NCBI RefSeq assembly: GCF_002898515.1
Contig: NZ_PPFX01000001.1
Span: 150,847 to 214,846 of the forward strand
Reading direction: 5' to 3'
DNA length: 64,000 nt
Source of the DNA: Geothermobacter hydrogeniphilus
GTDB taxonomy: Bacteria; Desulfobacterota; Desulfuromonadia; Desulfuromonadales; Geothermobacteraceae
The position numbers and the translations under genes are program-made. Position 1 is the first letter of the stretch. Each line of letters starts with the position of its first letter. The notes under the pieces are model-generated. The model made no database searches and had not been told where the DNA came from. It saw only the letters and a program-made list of their open reading frames with translations. Below are positions 43,756 to 53,030 of this stretch, one piece after another.

Positions 43756-45741
43756 TCAGAGCTGTTCCCTGACCGCTTCGGCGACCTTTTCGGCGGTGAT
43801 GTCGAAATGCTTGAACAACTCGCCGGCCGGGCCGCTGGCGCCGAAGCCGGTCATGCCGACGACCTTGCCGTCGCGACCGACGTAACGCTCCCAGCCGAAG
43901 GTGGAGCCGGCTTCGACCGCCACCCGGCAGGCGCATGCGGGCGGCAGCACCTGGTCGATGTAGTCCTGTCCATGCTGTTCGAACAGCTCCCAGCTCGGCA
44001 GCGAGACCACCCGCACGCCGATCCCTTCGGCCTGCAGTTCGGCCTGGGCCTGCATGGCGAGGGGCAGCTCGGACCCGGTGGCGATAATGATGGCCTTCAG
44101 TTCACCCTGTTCGGCGGAGAGGACATAACCTCCCCGGTGCAGTTCGGCTGCCGGGGCGAGCTTGTCGCGGTCGAAGGTCTCCCATCCCTGGCGGGAGAGG
44201 ATCAGCGCCGTCGGGCCCTTGGTATTGGCGATGGCCGCCTTCCAGGCTTCGACGGTTTCGTTGGCGTCGCCAGGGCGGATCACCGTCAGGTTGGGCACCG
44301 CGCGCAGGTTGGCGAGCTGCTCGATCGGTTGATGGGTCGGGCCGTCTTCGCCGAGACCGATGGAATCGTGGGTCAGCACGTAGATGGTCCGCAGGCCCAT
44401 CATCGCCGCCAGACGCATCGGCGGGCGCATGTAGTCGGCGAAGATGGCGAAGGTGCCGCCGAAGGGGATCAGCCCGGGGGTGTGGGCCAGGCCGTTGAGG
44501 ATCGAACCCATGGCGTGCTCGCGGACTCCGAAGTGGATGTTGCGGCCGACGGTGCAGGCGGTGAAGGAGTCCTCGCCCTGCAGGGTGGTGTTGTTCGAGG
44601 GACCGAGGTCGGCCGAACCGCCGAGCAGGAAGGGGAGTTTCTGCGCCAGGGCGTTGAGGGCCTTGCCGCTCGCCTGGCGGGTGGCGAGTTTCTCCCCGGC
44701 GGCGAAGACCGGCAGCTCGTCCCAGCCTTCGGGCAGTTCCCCGGCGGCGGCCCGCTGCCAGACCTGCAGGGCCTCGTTGTTCTTCAACTCGGTCTCGAAG
44801 GAGGTCTGCCAGGCGGCTTCCTGTTCGGCGCCGCGGGCGACGGCCTCCTCCATGTGTTTCTTGACCTCGGACGGGATGACGAAGCTCTCCTCAGGTTTGC
44901 GGCCGAAGAAGGTCTTGGCGCCGGCCAGTTCCTCGCTGCCCAGCGGGGCGCCATGGGCGCCGGCGGTGTCCTGCTTGGTCGGCGCGCCGAAGCCGATGTG
45001 GCTGCGGGCGATGATCAGCGACGGCCGCGGCGAGTGCTTCGCCCGGGCGATCGCCTGGTCAAGGTCCTTGAGGTTTTCTCCCTCGACATGCTGCACCTGC
45101 CAGCCGTAGCTGAGGTAGCGGGTGGCGACCTCCTCGGTGAAGGCGAGCTGGGTGTCTCCCTCGATGGTGATCTTGTTGTCGAGGTAGAGATAGACCAGGT
45201 TTCCGAGCCTGAGGGTGCCGGCCAGGGAGGCGGCCTCGGAGGCGACCCCTTCCATCAGGTCGCCGTCGGAGCAGAGCCCGTAGATGGTGGAATCGAACAG
45301 CTCGGAGCTGACCTTTTTCGCCAGGAATCGCTGGCCCATGGCCATGCCGACGCCGACCGAAATCCCCTGGCCCAGCGGCCCGGTGGTGGTTTCGATGCCG
45401 GGCGCGTGGCCGAATTCGGGATGCCCGGCGGTCGGGCTGCCGAGCTGGCGGAAGTTTTTCAGATCCTCCAGGCTCAGCTCGTAGCCGGTCAGATGGAGCA
45501 TCGAATAGAGCAGGGCCGAGGCGTGACCGCAGGAAAGGATGAAGCGGTCGCGGCCGGCCCAATCGGGATTTTTCGGGTTGTAGCGCATGTGCCGGGCGAA
45601 CAGCAGGTAAGCGATGGGAGCAGCTTCCATCGGCGTTCCGGGATGTCCGGAATTGGCCTTCTCGACCATGTCGGCGGCGAGCAGGCGGATGGTATCGACG
45701 GCCGGGCGGGCCAGGTCAAGGTTCAGGGGGGGTGACGTCAT
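43756..45741 (-). CDS. tkt: Transketolase
   Basis: 661 residues, full length. Thiamine diphosphate binding: GHPG near 33-36, GPLGQG near 114, and the GDG…N stretch LCSDGDLMEG near 155. Substrate and cofactor residues in HDSIGLGEDGPTHQPIEQLA near 460. It moves two-carbon units between sugar phosphates in the pentose phosphate pathway. The ATG at 45741 follows GGAGGAG; an upstream in-frame start at 45771 is not needed. Transcribed alone. Confidence 0.96.
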   Translation of the reverse strand: MTSPPLNLDLARPAVDTIRLLAADMVEKANSGHPGTPMEAAPIAYLLFARHMRYNPKNPDWAGRDRFILSCGHASALLYSMLHLTGYELSLEDLKNFRQLGSPTAGHPEFGHAPGIETTTGPLGQGISVGVGMAMGQRFLAKKVSSELFDSTIYGLCSDGDLMEGVASEAASLAGTLRLGNLVYLYLDNKITIEGDTQLAFTEEVATRYLSYGWQVQHVEGENLKDLDQAIARAKHSPRPSLIIARSHIGFGAPTKQDTAGAHGAPLGSEELAGAKTFFGRKPEESFVIPSEVKKHMEEAVARGAEQEAAWQTSFETELKNNEALQVWQRAAAGELPEGWDELPVFAAGEKLATRQASGKALNALAQKLPFLLGGSADLGPSNNTTLQGEDSFTACTVGRNIHFGVREHAMGSILNGLAHTPGLIPFGGTFAIFADYMRPPMRLAAMMGLRTIYVLTHDSIGLGEDGPTHQPIEQLANLRAVPNLTVIRPGDANETVEAWKAAIANTKGPTALILSRQGWETFDRDKLAPAAELHRGGYVLSAEQGELKAIIIATGSELPLAMQAQAELQAEGIGVRVVSLPSWELFEQHGQDYIDQVLPPACACRVAVEAGSTFGWERYVGRDGKVVGMTGFGASGPAGELFKHFDITAEKVAEAVREQL

Positions 45742-45892
45742 TATCTCCTCCAGGCTGGGAATTGGCGCCATTCAAACAGGAACGGAAAAATATTTCAAGG
45801 CTCAAAGCGCAGTTTTTCGCGGGTTTTCGGGGGATCAACAGGTGAGCTTATGCAAGTGTCCGGAATCATGTATCGGTCAGAGATGATGTTTT

Positions 45893-46036
45893 TGCAAAAA
45901 AGCATCACGCGTGTTGGCTAAGCAAAGAGCGCCAGCAGCAAGGCGCCCGTTTGTCGAGCAATGAGGCGTACTTACGTACGTCGAAGCAGCGAGGCAAGCG
46001 CAGCAACGCTGCTGCTGGTGAGTTTTTGCGACGCCA
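45893..46036. repeat. Palindrome-rich intergenic element between tkt and the glutamate-cysteine ligase gene
   Basis: Contains GATGTTTTTGCAAAAAAGCATC (a hairpin), TACTTACGTACGTCG and CAGCAACGCTGCTGCTG. It looks like one of the structured repeats common in this group, but only one copy is in the window. It fills most of the 295-base gap. Confidence 0.35.
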
Positions 46037-47401
46037 TCAGAGATGGAAGGCGCAGTGTTCCTTGAGCAGCGCCAGATCCCTGGTCCGGTCACCGCTCCAG
46101 CGGGCCAGCAGCTGGTCGGCCAGGGTTTCACCGCTCGCAACCAGCGGCTCGAGGTCGTCGAGGTAGCAGGTTTCGTCGCAGCCGCGATGGTTGAGGCACT
46201 GCTGCTGTCGCAGTCCCTCGCGTGCCGCGGCAAGCGCCTCCCGGGCGATGTCATGCAGGCTGCGGCGGCCGTGGCGGGTTTTCAACCCCAGGCGCCAGGA
46301 ATCACGATAACTCTGCTGCAGGCGTTCCAGGTCGCCCCCCCACATCAGGTTCAGCACGGCCTCGCCGGCGTCGCGGTGGTAGAACAACCCCTTGAGCAGG
46401 GCGGTGACGCTGAGCGTCAGGTGCTGCGGCAGGCTGTCGGCGCTGCGGACCTCGACCTGCGGTCTCAGTCGCGCTTCGGGGAAGAGGGTCGAGAGGTGCA
46501 GGTCCCAGTCGCCGAGGGTCGCTGTCTCGCCACTGAAGCCCTCGGCCAGAAAACGGCGGAAGCTGAAACGTTCGCCGGTCAGGTCGATGTAGCTGCCGTC
46601 GCGGACGATGAAGTACATCGGCACGTCGAGGGCGTATTCGGTGTAGGTCTGCAGGTCGGCACCCGGTTCAAACAGGCTCGGAATCAGGCCGCAGCGGTCC
46701 GGGTCGGTGCGCCGCCAGATCTCACCGCGGGTGGAGAGAAAACCGCTCGGCCTGCCGTCAAGCAGCGGCGAGTTGGCGAACAGGGCGTAGAGCAGCGGCG
46801 CGAGGGCCTGGCCGAGCCGCAGCTTGAAGAGCGCGTCCTCCTCGTCCTTGAAGTCGAGGTTGACCTGCAGCCCGGCGCTCTGCTTCATCATCCGCTGTCC
46901 CATGTCCCCGGTTTTTGCCATGTAGGGCCCCATGATGCCGTAGCGGGCCTTGGGCAGCCAGTCGATCTTTTCCAGCGGCGTGAAGGGCTGGACGCCGAGA
47001 CCGAGAAAGGTCAGGCCGAGCGGTGCGGCGACACGGACGATGTTGTTGATGTGGGCGATGAAATCGCCTTCACAGCAGTGGATGTCGGGACAGAAACGAC
47101 CCGAAAGTTCAATCTGTCCGCCCGGTTCCAGGGTGACGGAGGAATATTCCCCCAGCAGCGCGATCAGGTGGCCGTTGTCATGGACCCGGTGCCAGTCACC
47201 CTCCGCAGCGAGGACTTCCAGCAGCTTCCCAACCCTGGACCAGGAAGCGGCTTCACCGGTCGTCGTTTCGATAACCAGTTTCTCCGTTTCGGCGCCGACC
47301 CCCCATTCCTCGGGGGGGCGGGCCCCGCGGCGCAGGAAGTCGGTCAGCAGGCCGGGGTCGGTCAGGGGGTGCTGCAGGTCGGGTTTGATCAGGGTACTCA
47401 T
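46037..47401 (-). CDS. Glutamate-cysteine ligase (GCS2/plant-alphaproteobacterial type)
   Basis: 454 residues. GVGAETEKLVIE near 34, YSSVTLEPGGQIELSG near 88, and WLPKARYGIMGPYMAKTGD near 150 are signatures of the GshA type found in plants and alphaproteobacteria. It makes gamma-glutamylcysteine, the first step of glutathione synthesis. No glutathione synthetase is adjacent. The ATG at 47401 is chosen over a start four codons upstream. Divergent from the DJ-1/PfpI gene, a plausible shared redox context. Confidence 0.88.
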   Translation of the reverse strand: MSTLIKPDLQHPLTDPGLLTDFLRRGARPPEEWGVGAETEKLVIETTTGEAASWSRVGKLLEVLAAEGDWHRVHDNGHLIALLGEYSSVTLEPGGQIELSGRFCPDIHCCEGDFIAHINNIVRVAAPLGLTFLGLGVQPFTPLEKIDWLPKARYGIMGPYMAKTGDMGQRMMKQSAGLQVNLDFKDEEDALFKLRLGQALAPLLYALFANSPLLDGRPSGFLSTRGEIWRRTDPDRCGLIPSLFEPGADLQTYTEYALDVPMYFIVRDGSYIDLTGERFSFRRFLAEGFSGETATLGDWDLHLSTLFPEARLRPQVEVRSADSLPQHLTLSVTALLKGLFYHRDAGEAVLNLMWGGDLERLQQSYRDSWRLGLKTRHGRRSLHDIAREALAAAREGLRQQQCLNHRGCDETCYLDDLEPLVASGETLADQLLARWSGDRTRDLALLKEHCAFHL

Positions 47402-47526
47402 AGCCCTAACCATATCAATTTAAGTCAGGAATGCACAGCCTGAATCGGCAGGAGAAAACTGGTATCCCGGCGAGGAAGCGATATGCTTTACAGAGACCCC
47501 AGGGGTATGAGGAAAGGAGTCAGATT

Positions 47527-48201
47527 ATGCCAGCTCTGAACAAAACCGTTCTGATGGTTGTCACCAGTCACGATGAACTCGCCCCCGGCAAACCGACCGG
47601 GCTCTGGCTGGAGGAATTCGCTCTCCCCTGGCAGCTTTTTAGCGAGGCGGGCTTGAAGGTGTCCATTGCCAGTCCGTTAGGCGGCAGCGTGCCGATTGAT
47701 CCCCGCAGCATCGAGGACGAGGACAAGATCGTCGCCTGGCGGGAGGCTGAGAGCGCTCTGCTGCAGACCGCTTCCCTAGATGAACTGCAACTGCACAAGT
47801 TTGATGCCATCTTCCTGCCCGGGGGGCATGGTGCCATGTTCGACCTGCCGGAGAATCCGGTGCTCAAGGCCCTGCTGCACAGTCAGATCGAGGCCGGGCG
47901 CATTGTTGCCGCCGTCTGTCACGGGCCGGCCGCGCTGGTCGATGTCAGTCTCAGCGACGGCAGGCCACTGGCCGCCGGACGGACCCTGACCGCCTTTACC
48001 GATGCCGAAGAGCGGGCGGTCGGACTCGAGGACGCGGTACCCTTCCTGCTGGAATCCGAATTGCGCGCCAAAGGCGCTGATTTTGTCGCGGGTGAGCTCT
48101 GGGCGCGTCATGTCGAGGTCGACGACAACCTGGTGACCGGACAGAATCCGGCGTCCAGTGCGGCGACGGCCGAAGCAGTGATCCGCCTGCTGCGGGGCTG
48201 A
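47527..48201 (+). CDS. DJ-1/PfpI superfamily protein (type 1 glutamine amidotransferase domain)
   Basis: 224 residues. FLPGGHGAMFDLP and the nucleophile elbow AAVCHGPAALV near 130-140 place it in the DJ-1/Hsp31-like branch, close to proteins called glyoxalase III or chaperones. The catalytic Cys and nearby His are present. AAGGAG lies seven bases before the ATG at 47527; the 32 codons open upstream have no support. It is convergent with argP. Confidence 0.88.
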   Translation: MPALNKTVLMVVTSHDELAPGKPTGLWLEEFALPWQLFSEAGLKVSIASPLGGSVPIDPRSIEDEDKIVAWREAESALLQTASLDELQLHKFDAIFLPGGHGAMFDLPENPVLKALLHSQIEAGRIVAAVCHGPAALVDVSLSDGRPLAAGRTLTAFTDAEERAVGLEDAVPFLLESELRAKGADFVAGELWARHVEVDDNLVTGQNPASSAATAEAVIRLLRG

Positions 48202-48256
48202 GTGATTCGAGGTTGGCGGTTATCCCCCAGGAAAACCGATCCGCCGGGAAGGTCTT

Positions 48257-49165
48257 TCAACCCTCAGGATGTTCTTCCTGCAACAACAGTTTTTTGGCTC
48301 CGCGTTGCAAGGTCTGTTCGAGTTCCCGCAGCAGCGAGGATCTGAGATTCCAGCTATGCCAGTAGAGCCGCACCGGTTCGGGGTCGTGGGGTGCCAGATC
48401 GACCAGTGTACCGTTGTCGAGCAACGGGCGACACTGTTGTTCGGGGATGCAACCGTAGGCGTATCCAGCCAGAATCAAGGTGTTATAAGCTTCCTGCGAG
48501 GGGATGTAATGGGCCTGCCAGCGGCGCGGGGCGCGGCCGCAGCTGCGTTCCAGCAGCCGACGGTGTAGTGCGTCCTGTCGGTTGTAGATGGCAACGGGAG
48601 CGCGTGCCGCTGCTGACAGGGTCAAACCTGTCGGAAACCAGTGTTGCTGAAAGGAAGGCGCGGCACAGAGCCGGTAGACCATGGTGCCGAGATAACCGGC
48701 CCGGCAGCCTTGTGGTGGTTTGGAGGTGGCGCTGATGCAGCCGACCACTTCTCCCTGGCGCAGTAACCGCTCGGTTACGTCCTGGTCCGCGACACGCAGA
48801 TCGAACAACAGTTCATGCTCGTCCAGCAGAGGCAGTACTGCCTTCCAGAACCAGGTTGCCAGAGAATCGGCGTTGATGCCGATCGGCAGGCTGGTCGTTA
48901 CCTCGGTGTCCTCTGCGAGCAGGGAGGCGGGCAGCTCGTTTTCAAGCAGGCGCACCTGGCGAAAATGCGTCAGCAGCCGGCGTCCGGCATGGGTTGGACG
49001 AGGGGGATTGTCGCGAATCAACAGCACCTGTCCGAGGCGCTCCTCAAGCTGTTTGATGCGTTGCGAGACGGCCGACTGGGTGATCAGCAATTGCCGGGCG
49101 GCGAGGTCAAAGCGGCCGGTTTCAACGACCGCGGCAAGCGCCGCCAGAAGACGATAATCAAGCAT
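48257..49165 (-). CDS. argP: LysR-type regulator, ArgP-like
   Basis: 302 residues. N-terminal winged helix: DLAARQLLITQSAVSQRIKQ, followed by an effector domain with LPIGINADSLATWFW, characteristic of ArgP/LysG. ArgP senses lysine/arginine and controls the exporter gene argO. Here it is divergent from an ArgO/LysE-type exporter 99 bases away, which supports the call. Confidence 0.88.
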   Translation of the reverse strand: MLDYRLLAALAAVVETGRFDLAARQLLITQSAVSQRIKQLEERLGQVLLIRDNPPRPTHAGRRLLTHFRQVRLLENELPASLLAEDTEVTTSLPIGINADSLATWFWKAVLPLLDEHELLFDLRVADQDVTERLLRQGEVVGCISATSKPPQGCRAGYLGTMVYRLCAAPSFQQHWFPTGLTLSAAARAPVAIYNRQDALHRRLLERSCGRAPRRWQAHYIPSQEAYNTLILAGYAYGCIPEQQCRPLLDNGTLVDLAPHDPEPVRLYWHSWNLRSSLLRELEQTLQRGAKKLLLQEEHPEG

Positions 49166-49264
49166 GGTTGGATATTAGCACTGCTTATATTGTTTTAGGG
49201 CAATTAATTTTACATGATGATTGCCCTTCGTTATGCTCCCTCTCGAATTGAGCGGGAGGTCCAC

Positions 49265-49882
49265 ATGCAGAGTCTGTTTTTTCAGGGGTTCGGTCTCAGT
49301 GCCGGGTTGATCATTGCGATCGGGGCGCAGAATGCCTTTGTGCTGTCGCAAAGCGTGCGGCGCAATCGTCCGTTGCTGATCGCCCTGATCTGCGCTTCGG
49401 CCGATGTTCTGCTGATTGCTCTCGGCCTGACCGGGGTCGGCAGCGTCGTGGCTTCCAGCCCGCGACTGGCCGCTTGGGCCGCCTGGGGCGGGGCGTTGTT
49501 TCTGATTGTTTATGGTGCCGCGGCCCTGCGCTCGGCCTTGCGGGGCGCCGCCCTGGAGCCTGACCATGACGCCCTGCCGGGATTGCGCGAATTGCTTCTG
49601 GGAACGCTGGCGGTGACCTTCCTCAATCCCCATGCTTATCTCGATACCCTGGTCCTGATTGGCAGCATCGGCGGTCAATATCCTCTCGAACAACGATGGA
49701 TTTTCGGTAGCGGTGCAGTCGCGGCATCACTGGCCTGGTTCCTGTTGCTGGCCCTGGGAGGACCGTTGCTCGCGCCGCTGTTTCGTCGGCCGATTTCCTG
49801 GCGTTTGCTCGATGCCGGTGTCTGCGTGGTGATGTGGCGCATCGCCTTCGGTCTGCTGCGTGATCGCTGGCCGCTGATGTGA
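49265..49882 (+). CDS. argO: LysE/ArgO family amino-acid exporter
   Basis: 205 residues with about six membrane segments. LIIAIGAQNAFVLSQSVRR near the start and VTFLNPHAYLDTLVLIG in the middle are family hallmarks (basic amino-acid export). GGGAGG precedes the ATG at 49265; an upstream in-frame start at 49214 lies in the shared promoter region. Regulated, by inference, by the divergent argP. Confidence 0.9.
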   Translation: MQSLFFQGFGLSAGLIIAIGAQNAFVLSQSVRRNRPLLIALICASADVLLIALGLTGVGSVVASSPRLAAWAAWGGALFLIVYGAAALRSALRGAALEPDHDALPGLRELLLGTLAVTFLNPHAYLDTLVLIGSIGGQYPLEQRWIFGSGAVAASLAWFLLLALGGPLLAPLFRRPISWRLLDAGVCVVMWRIAFGLLRDRWPLM

Positions 49883-49916
49883 AGACGCGCCCGAGACCGG
49901 GTTTCCTGTTTTCAGG

Positions 49917-50087
49917 TATACCTGAATCAGTGAGCCCCTTGTCGGCGGATAGCACAAGTCATTGATCTGCCTGAGCTTCCCAAAAATCACCAGCGAACCT
50001 AATGGGTGCGCTTCAGATTTTTGGAAATCCCATTCAGACCAAGCACCTGCACTCTTCATCCAACAGAAACTCACTGATTCAGGTATA
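49917..50087 (+). repeat. MITE-like element family M, copy 2
   Basis: 171 bases. Ends TATACCTGAATCAGTGAG (49917-49934) and CTCACTGATTCAGGTATA (50070-50087) are perfect 18-bp inverted repeats. TTCAGG just outside the left end extends TTCAGGTATACCTGAA as a palindrome. The right end supplies TATAAT (50083-50088), a perfect -10 box 43 bases before the 59-residue gene. Confidence 0.85.
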
Positions 50088-50130
50088 ATAAAAAGGTCAA
50101 CAGCAGGTTACCTGGTGAAAGGAGTGGAGA

Positions 50131-50310
50131 ATGAAAAACAAGGAAACGCGCCGACTCTGTCAGGCTGTCCACGAAGGCAAGGTTCGCAAAGTCGAACACA
50201 TGGTGACCCACCAGCAAGGTGAGGTGATCGACTGTGACGGCACCGGCTTCGAAGTGAAAACCGGTGATAAGTATCAGCACTGGGAAGGTTCGAACTGCGA
50301 ACCTTCCTGA
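50131..50310 (+). CDS. Small protein of unknown function (59 residues)
   Basis: The ATG is preceded by AAAGGAGTGGAGA. The product is charged (MKNKETRRLCQAVHEGKVRK at the start), with three Cys (C10, C37, C55) and a mixed beta-looking C-terminal half (GEVIDCDGTGFEVKTGDKYQ). No signal peptide or membrane segment. I do not recognise the family. A terminator follows at 50401, and the promoter may be partly provided by the MITE just upstream. Confidence 0.65.
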   Translation: MKNKETRRLCQAVHEGKVRKVEHMVTHQQGEVIDCDGTGFEVKTGDKYQHWEGSNCEPS

Positions 50311-50400
50311 ACTGGAACCTCCGGCAATGAGACCTGGATCCATGTCCTCATTGCCGGCGTAGAGAACAAGCCATTGCCCCTCTGATTCAGATGAGAGAAA

Positions 50401-50425
50401 AGGCGAGTCTTTCGGCTCGCCTTTT
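50401..50425 (+). terminator. Intrinsic terminator after the 59-residue gene
   Basis: AGGCGAG (50401-50407) pairs with CTCGCCT (50416-50422), with TTTTT following. The remaining ~280 bases before the kinase gene hold no gene I can support. Confidence 0.75.
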
Positions 50426-50634
50426 TCCTTGGCGGCTCCGTTGCTGCCGACCCCGTGGGAGGATCATCCGTGGAGTCCGACATCGTTGACGGGGGTGACG
50501 TTGATCCCGGTCGGAAACCTGCCGGTGTTGCGAATTCCGGTTCTGTTGAGACGTCGAAAGCGGGTCGCGTTCAGGAACCTCACTCCCCTCCTCAAGAAAA
50601 AGCAATGAGGGCTAGAGTTTCGTCTAAGTGTCGA

Positions 50635-50640
50635 TATAAT
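50635..50640 (+). promoter_or_regulatory. Possible -10 box of the kinase/regulator operon
   Basis: TATAAT in AAGTGTCGATATAATAACC, about 60 bases before the kinase ATG. No good -35 box is visible at the normal distance. Confidence 0.3.
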
Positions 50641-50702
50641 AACCAGAACTGCCACTGCTTCCATTGCCGGTCCGGTTCTGTTTTCTTGTCGAAGGGTCCA
50701 TC

Positions 50703-52097
50703 ATGACGAAACTCCGTTCTTTGTTTGACGGGGAGCCATTTCAAGGCCGCGATCTGTTTGCCGGACCTCTCCCCTGGCTTGAGCCGAAGCGCCTGCTGCT
50801 GATGATGGTGCTGGCGGTTTTCGCCGTTGAAACCCTGGTCATGTTCACCCTGCACCTGATCCCGGGTTTGCCTGTCGTGACCGAAGCCGTGGTGGATTCG
50901 TGCCTGTTGCTGCTGGTTCTTTCCCCGATTCTTTATTATTTTCACTATTGCCCCCTGCAGCTCCATTACCGTGCCGGCCTGCAGACGACGAACAGGTTGC
51001 TGCGGAGTGAAGAACGTCTGCGTCTGGTGCAGGGAGCCACCAACGATGGTCTCTGGGACTGGGATATCGCGACCGAATCGGTTTATTACAATCCCCGGTT
51101 CGCGGCGATGCTCGGTTACCGGCGCGATGATCTCAAGCCGTTTTTGCAAACCTGGCGAAAACTTCTGCATCCCGAGGAGAAGACGCAGGTTCTGGAGACC
51201 CTCGATGAGCATCTGGCCGGGAAAAATGAACACTACCGCGCGGAGTACAGGGTGAAAACAGCCGGCGGAGAGTGGCTCTGGGTTCTGGCCCGCGGCCGGG
51301 TGGTGAGTCGGGATGAAGCGGGCGGGGCGCTGCGCATGGTTGGAACCCTGACCGATATCAGTGATCGCAAGCGGGCTGAACAGGCTCTGCTGGCCCGCAA
51401 GCAGGAAGTCGGCCAGCTCTCCCGACAGTTGATGTTGCGCAGTGAAGAAGAGAAACGTCACCTGGCGCAGGATCTTCATGATGAATTCGGCCAGGTGCTG
51501 AGCGCCTTTCAGCTCGGGGTCGAGGTTCTGCAAAAACATCGTTCTCCGGGAGGGAAGGGTTATCAGGAACAATGCAATCGTCTGCTCGGGCTGGTCAGTC
51601 GCTTGGAAAGGGATATCCGTCATATTTCCAGGCATCTGCGTCCGGTTATGCTTGATGACCTGGGCCTGGTACCGACCTTGCGGTCACTGGCCGCCGAACT
51701 GGAGAGCCAGGTTCCCGGGTTGACGGTAGAATTTTCCATCGAGGAGATATCGGGCAGGCTCGAAACGGATCTTGAGATGGTCTGTTACCGTATTTGTCAG
51801 GAGGCGCTGCATAATTGCCTCAAGCATTCCGCCGCCTCCCGGGTCCGTATCACCCTGAGAAGTGGCGTCGAATGGGTCGAAATGATTGTCCGGGACAACG
51901 GCCGGGGGTTCGAGGTGCGACAACAGCCTGAACGGGACAGCCATTGGGGCATGGGCCTGCTCGGGATGCGCGAACGGGCACATGCCGTTGCCGGCAGTTG
52001 CGACATTTGTTCAACTCCGGGAGGGGGAACCAGCGTGGTCTGCCAGGTCCCGGCCCGTTTTGTCGAGGAGGGGCTATGTCGGACGTCCGCATCCTGA
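50703..52097 (+). CDS. Membrane PAS sensor histidine kinase, NarL-partner (HisKA_3) type
   Basis: 464 residues. Two membrane segments (about 32-52 and 60-82), one PAS domain (about 103-230, with GLWDWDIATESVYYNPRFAA), then a HisKA_3 domain with the phospho-His in AQDLHDEFGQVLSAF near 257 and an ATPase domain with NCLKHSAAS (N box), DNGRGFE and GMGLLGMRERA. The ATG at 50703 has AAGGG six bases before it. It overlaps the response regulator gene by 22 bases. The signal is unknown; the next operon encodes a multicopper oxidase. Confidence 0.92.
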   Translation: MTKLRSLFDGEPFQGRDLFAGPLPWLEPKRLLLMMVLAVFAVETLVMFTLHLIPGLPVVTEAVVDSCLLLLVLSPILYYFHYCPLQLHYRAGLQTTNRLLRSEERLRLVQGATNDGLWDWDIATESVYYNPRFAAMLGYRRDDLKPFLQTWRKLLHPEEKTQVLETLDEHLAGKNEHYRAEYRVKTAGGEWLWVLARGRVVSRDEAGGALRMVGTLTDISDRKRAEQALLARKQEVGQLSRQLMLRSEEEKRHLAQDLHDEFGQVLSAFQLGVEVLQKHRSPGGKGYQEQCNRLLGLVSRLERDIRHISRHLRPVMLDDLGLVPTLRSLAAELESQVPGLTVEFSIEEISGRLETDLEMVCYRICQEALHNCLKHSAASRVRITLRSGVEWVEMIVRDNGRGFEVRQQPERDSHWGMGLLGMRERAHAVAGSCDICSTPGGGTSVVCQVPARFVEEGLCRTSAS

Positions 52098-52744
52098 TCG
52101 TCGATGATCACGTCATTCTGCGCGAGGGCATCCGCCTGCTGCTGGAAACCCAGGCCGATTTCCAGGTGGTCGGGGAGGCCGGCAACGGGGTCGAAACGAT
52201 CGCCATGGCGCGGAAATACGGCCCCGATATCATTCTGCTCGACATTTCGATGCCGAAGATGGATGGCCTGCAGGCGGTCGGCTTGCTGGCCAATGCCTGC
52301 CCGCAGGCGCGCGTCATTGTCCTTTCCCGCTATGAGAAGGAAGCCTATGCCTGCCAGGCGCTGAAGAATGGCGCGCACGGCTACCTGGTCAAGGGGGCGC
52401 CGAGTGAAGAACTGCTGGAGGCGATCCGCGCCGTCGCCAGGGGGCGCTATTATTTCAGCGCGGCTGTGCAGGCGGCGGTGGTCGAAGGTTATGTCATCCA
52501 CCGCCCGGACCACCAGCCCCATCCCGAGACCACCCGGCTTTCCGAGCGGGAACTCGACGTGTTGAAGCTTCTCGTCGAGGGCAACAGCAGCGTCGAGATC
52601 GGCGAGGTTCTGTGCATCAGTTCCAAGACGGTCGACAAGCACCGCGCCAGCATCGCCCGCAAGACCGGCGCCGACAACCCGGTGAAGATGGTCCAGTTCG
52701 CCCTGCGGACCGGAATCCTGGCGCCCGACTATTATGACAAGTGA
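52076..52744 (+). CDS. NarL/FixJ-type response regulator
   Basis: 222 residues. The receiver has D9-D10, phospho-acceptor D54 (ILLDISMP) and K104 (YLVKG). The C-terminal LuxR-type helix-turn-helix (LSERELDVLKLLVEGNSSVE, then ISSKTVDKHRASI) binds DNA. The ATG at 52076 follows GGAGGGG inside the end of the kinase gene. It is the obvious partner of that kinase. Confidence 0.93.
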   Translation: MSDVRILIVDDHVILREGIRLLLETQADFQVVGEAGNGVETIAMARKYGPDIILLDISMPKMDGLQAVGLLANACPQARVIVLSRYEKEAYACQALKNGAHGYLVKGAPSEELLEAIRAVARGRYYFSAAVQAAVVEGYVIHRPDHQPHPETTRLSERELDVLKLLVEGNSSVEIGEVLCISSKTVDKHRASIARKTGADNPVKMVQFALRTGILAPDYYDK

Positions 52745-52915
52745 TTTGTAATCGCGGATGAGACGGATATCCACGTGATCCGTTGTTGCAGGAAAAGCTC
52801 TGTTTTTCCATCGGGTTGCGCCAGTTAACAAAACTGGATAACCTGCCTGAACAATCCCTTTTGCCCCTTTTGAACAAAATACGCAAATTGCTCCCCGTCT
52901 TTGCGCAATCGGCTC

Positions 52916-52957
52916 ATTGTGACTTGAACAGTGATAGATTACTGTTCAAGTCACAAT
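52916..52957. promoter_or_regulatory. Perfect 17-bp inverted repeat upstream of the multicopper oxidase leader
   Basis: ATTGTGACTTGAACAGT (52916-52932) and ACTGTTCAAGTCACAAT (52941-52957) are exact inverted repeats with eight bases between. No T-run follows, so an operator or recombination/MITE remnant is more likely than a terminator. A weaker stem TCAACCGG (52958-52965) / CCGGTTGA (53004-53011) followed by TGATTTTTT lies next to it and could terminate transcripts from the regulator gene. Confidence 0.5.
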
Positions 52958-53030
52958 TCAACCGGTGAACTGCACAGATGCCGCAGCAGACTCAACACAG
53001 GCGCCGGTTGATGATTTTTTCCAAGCCAAT

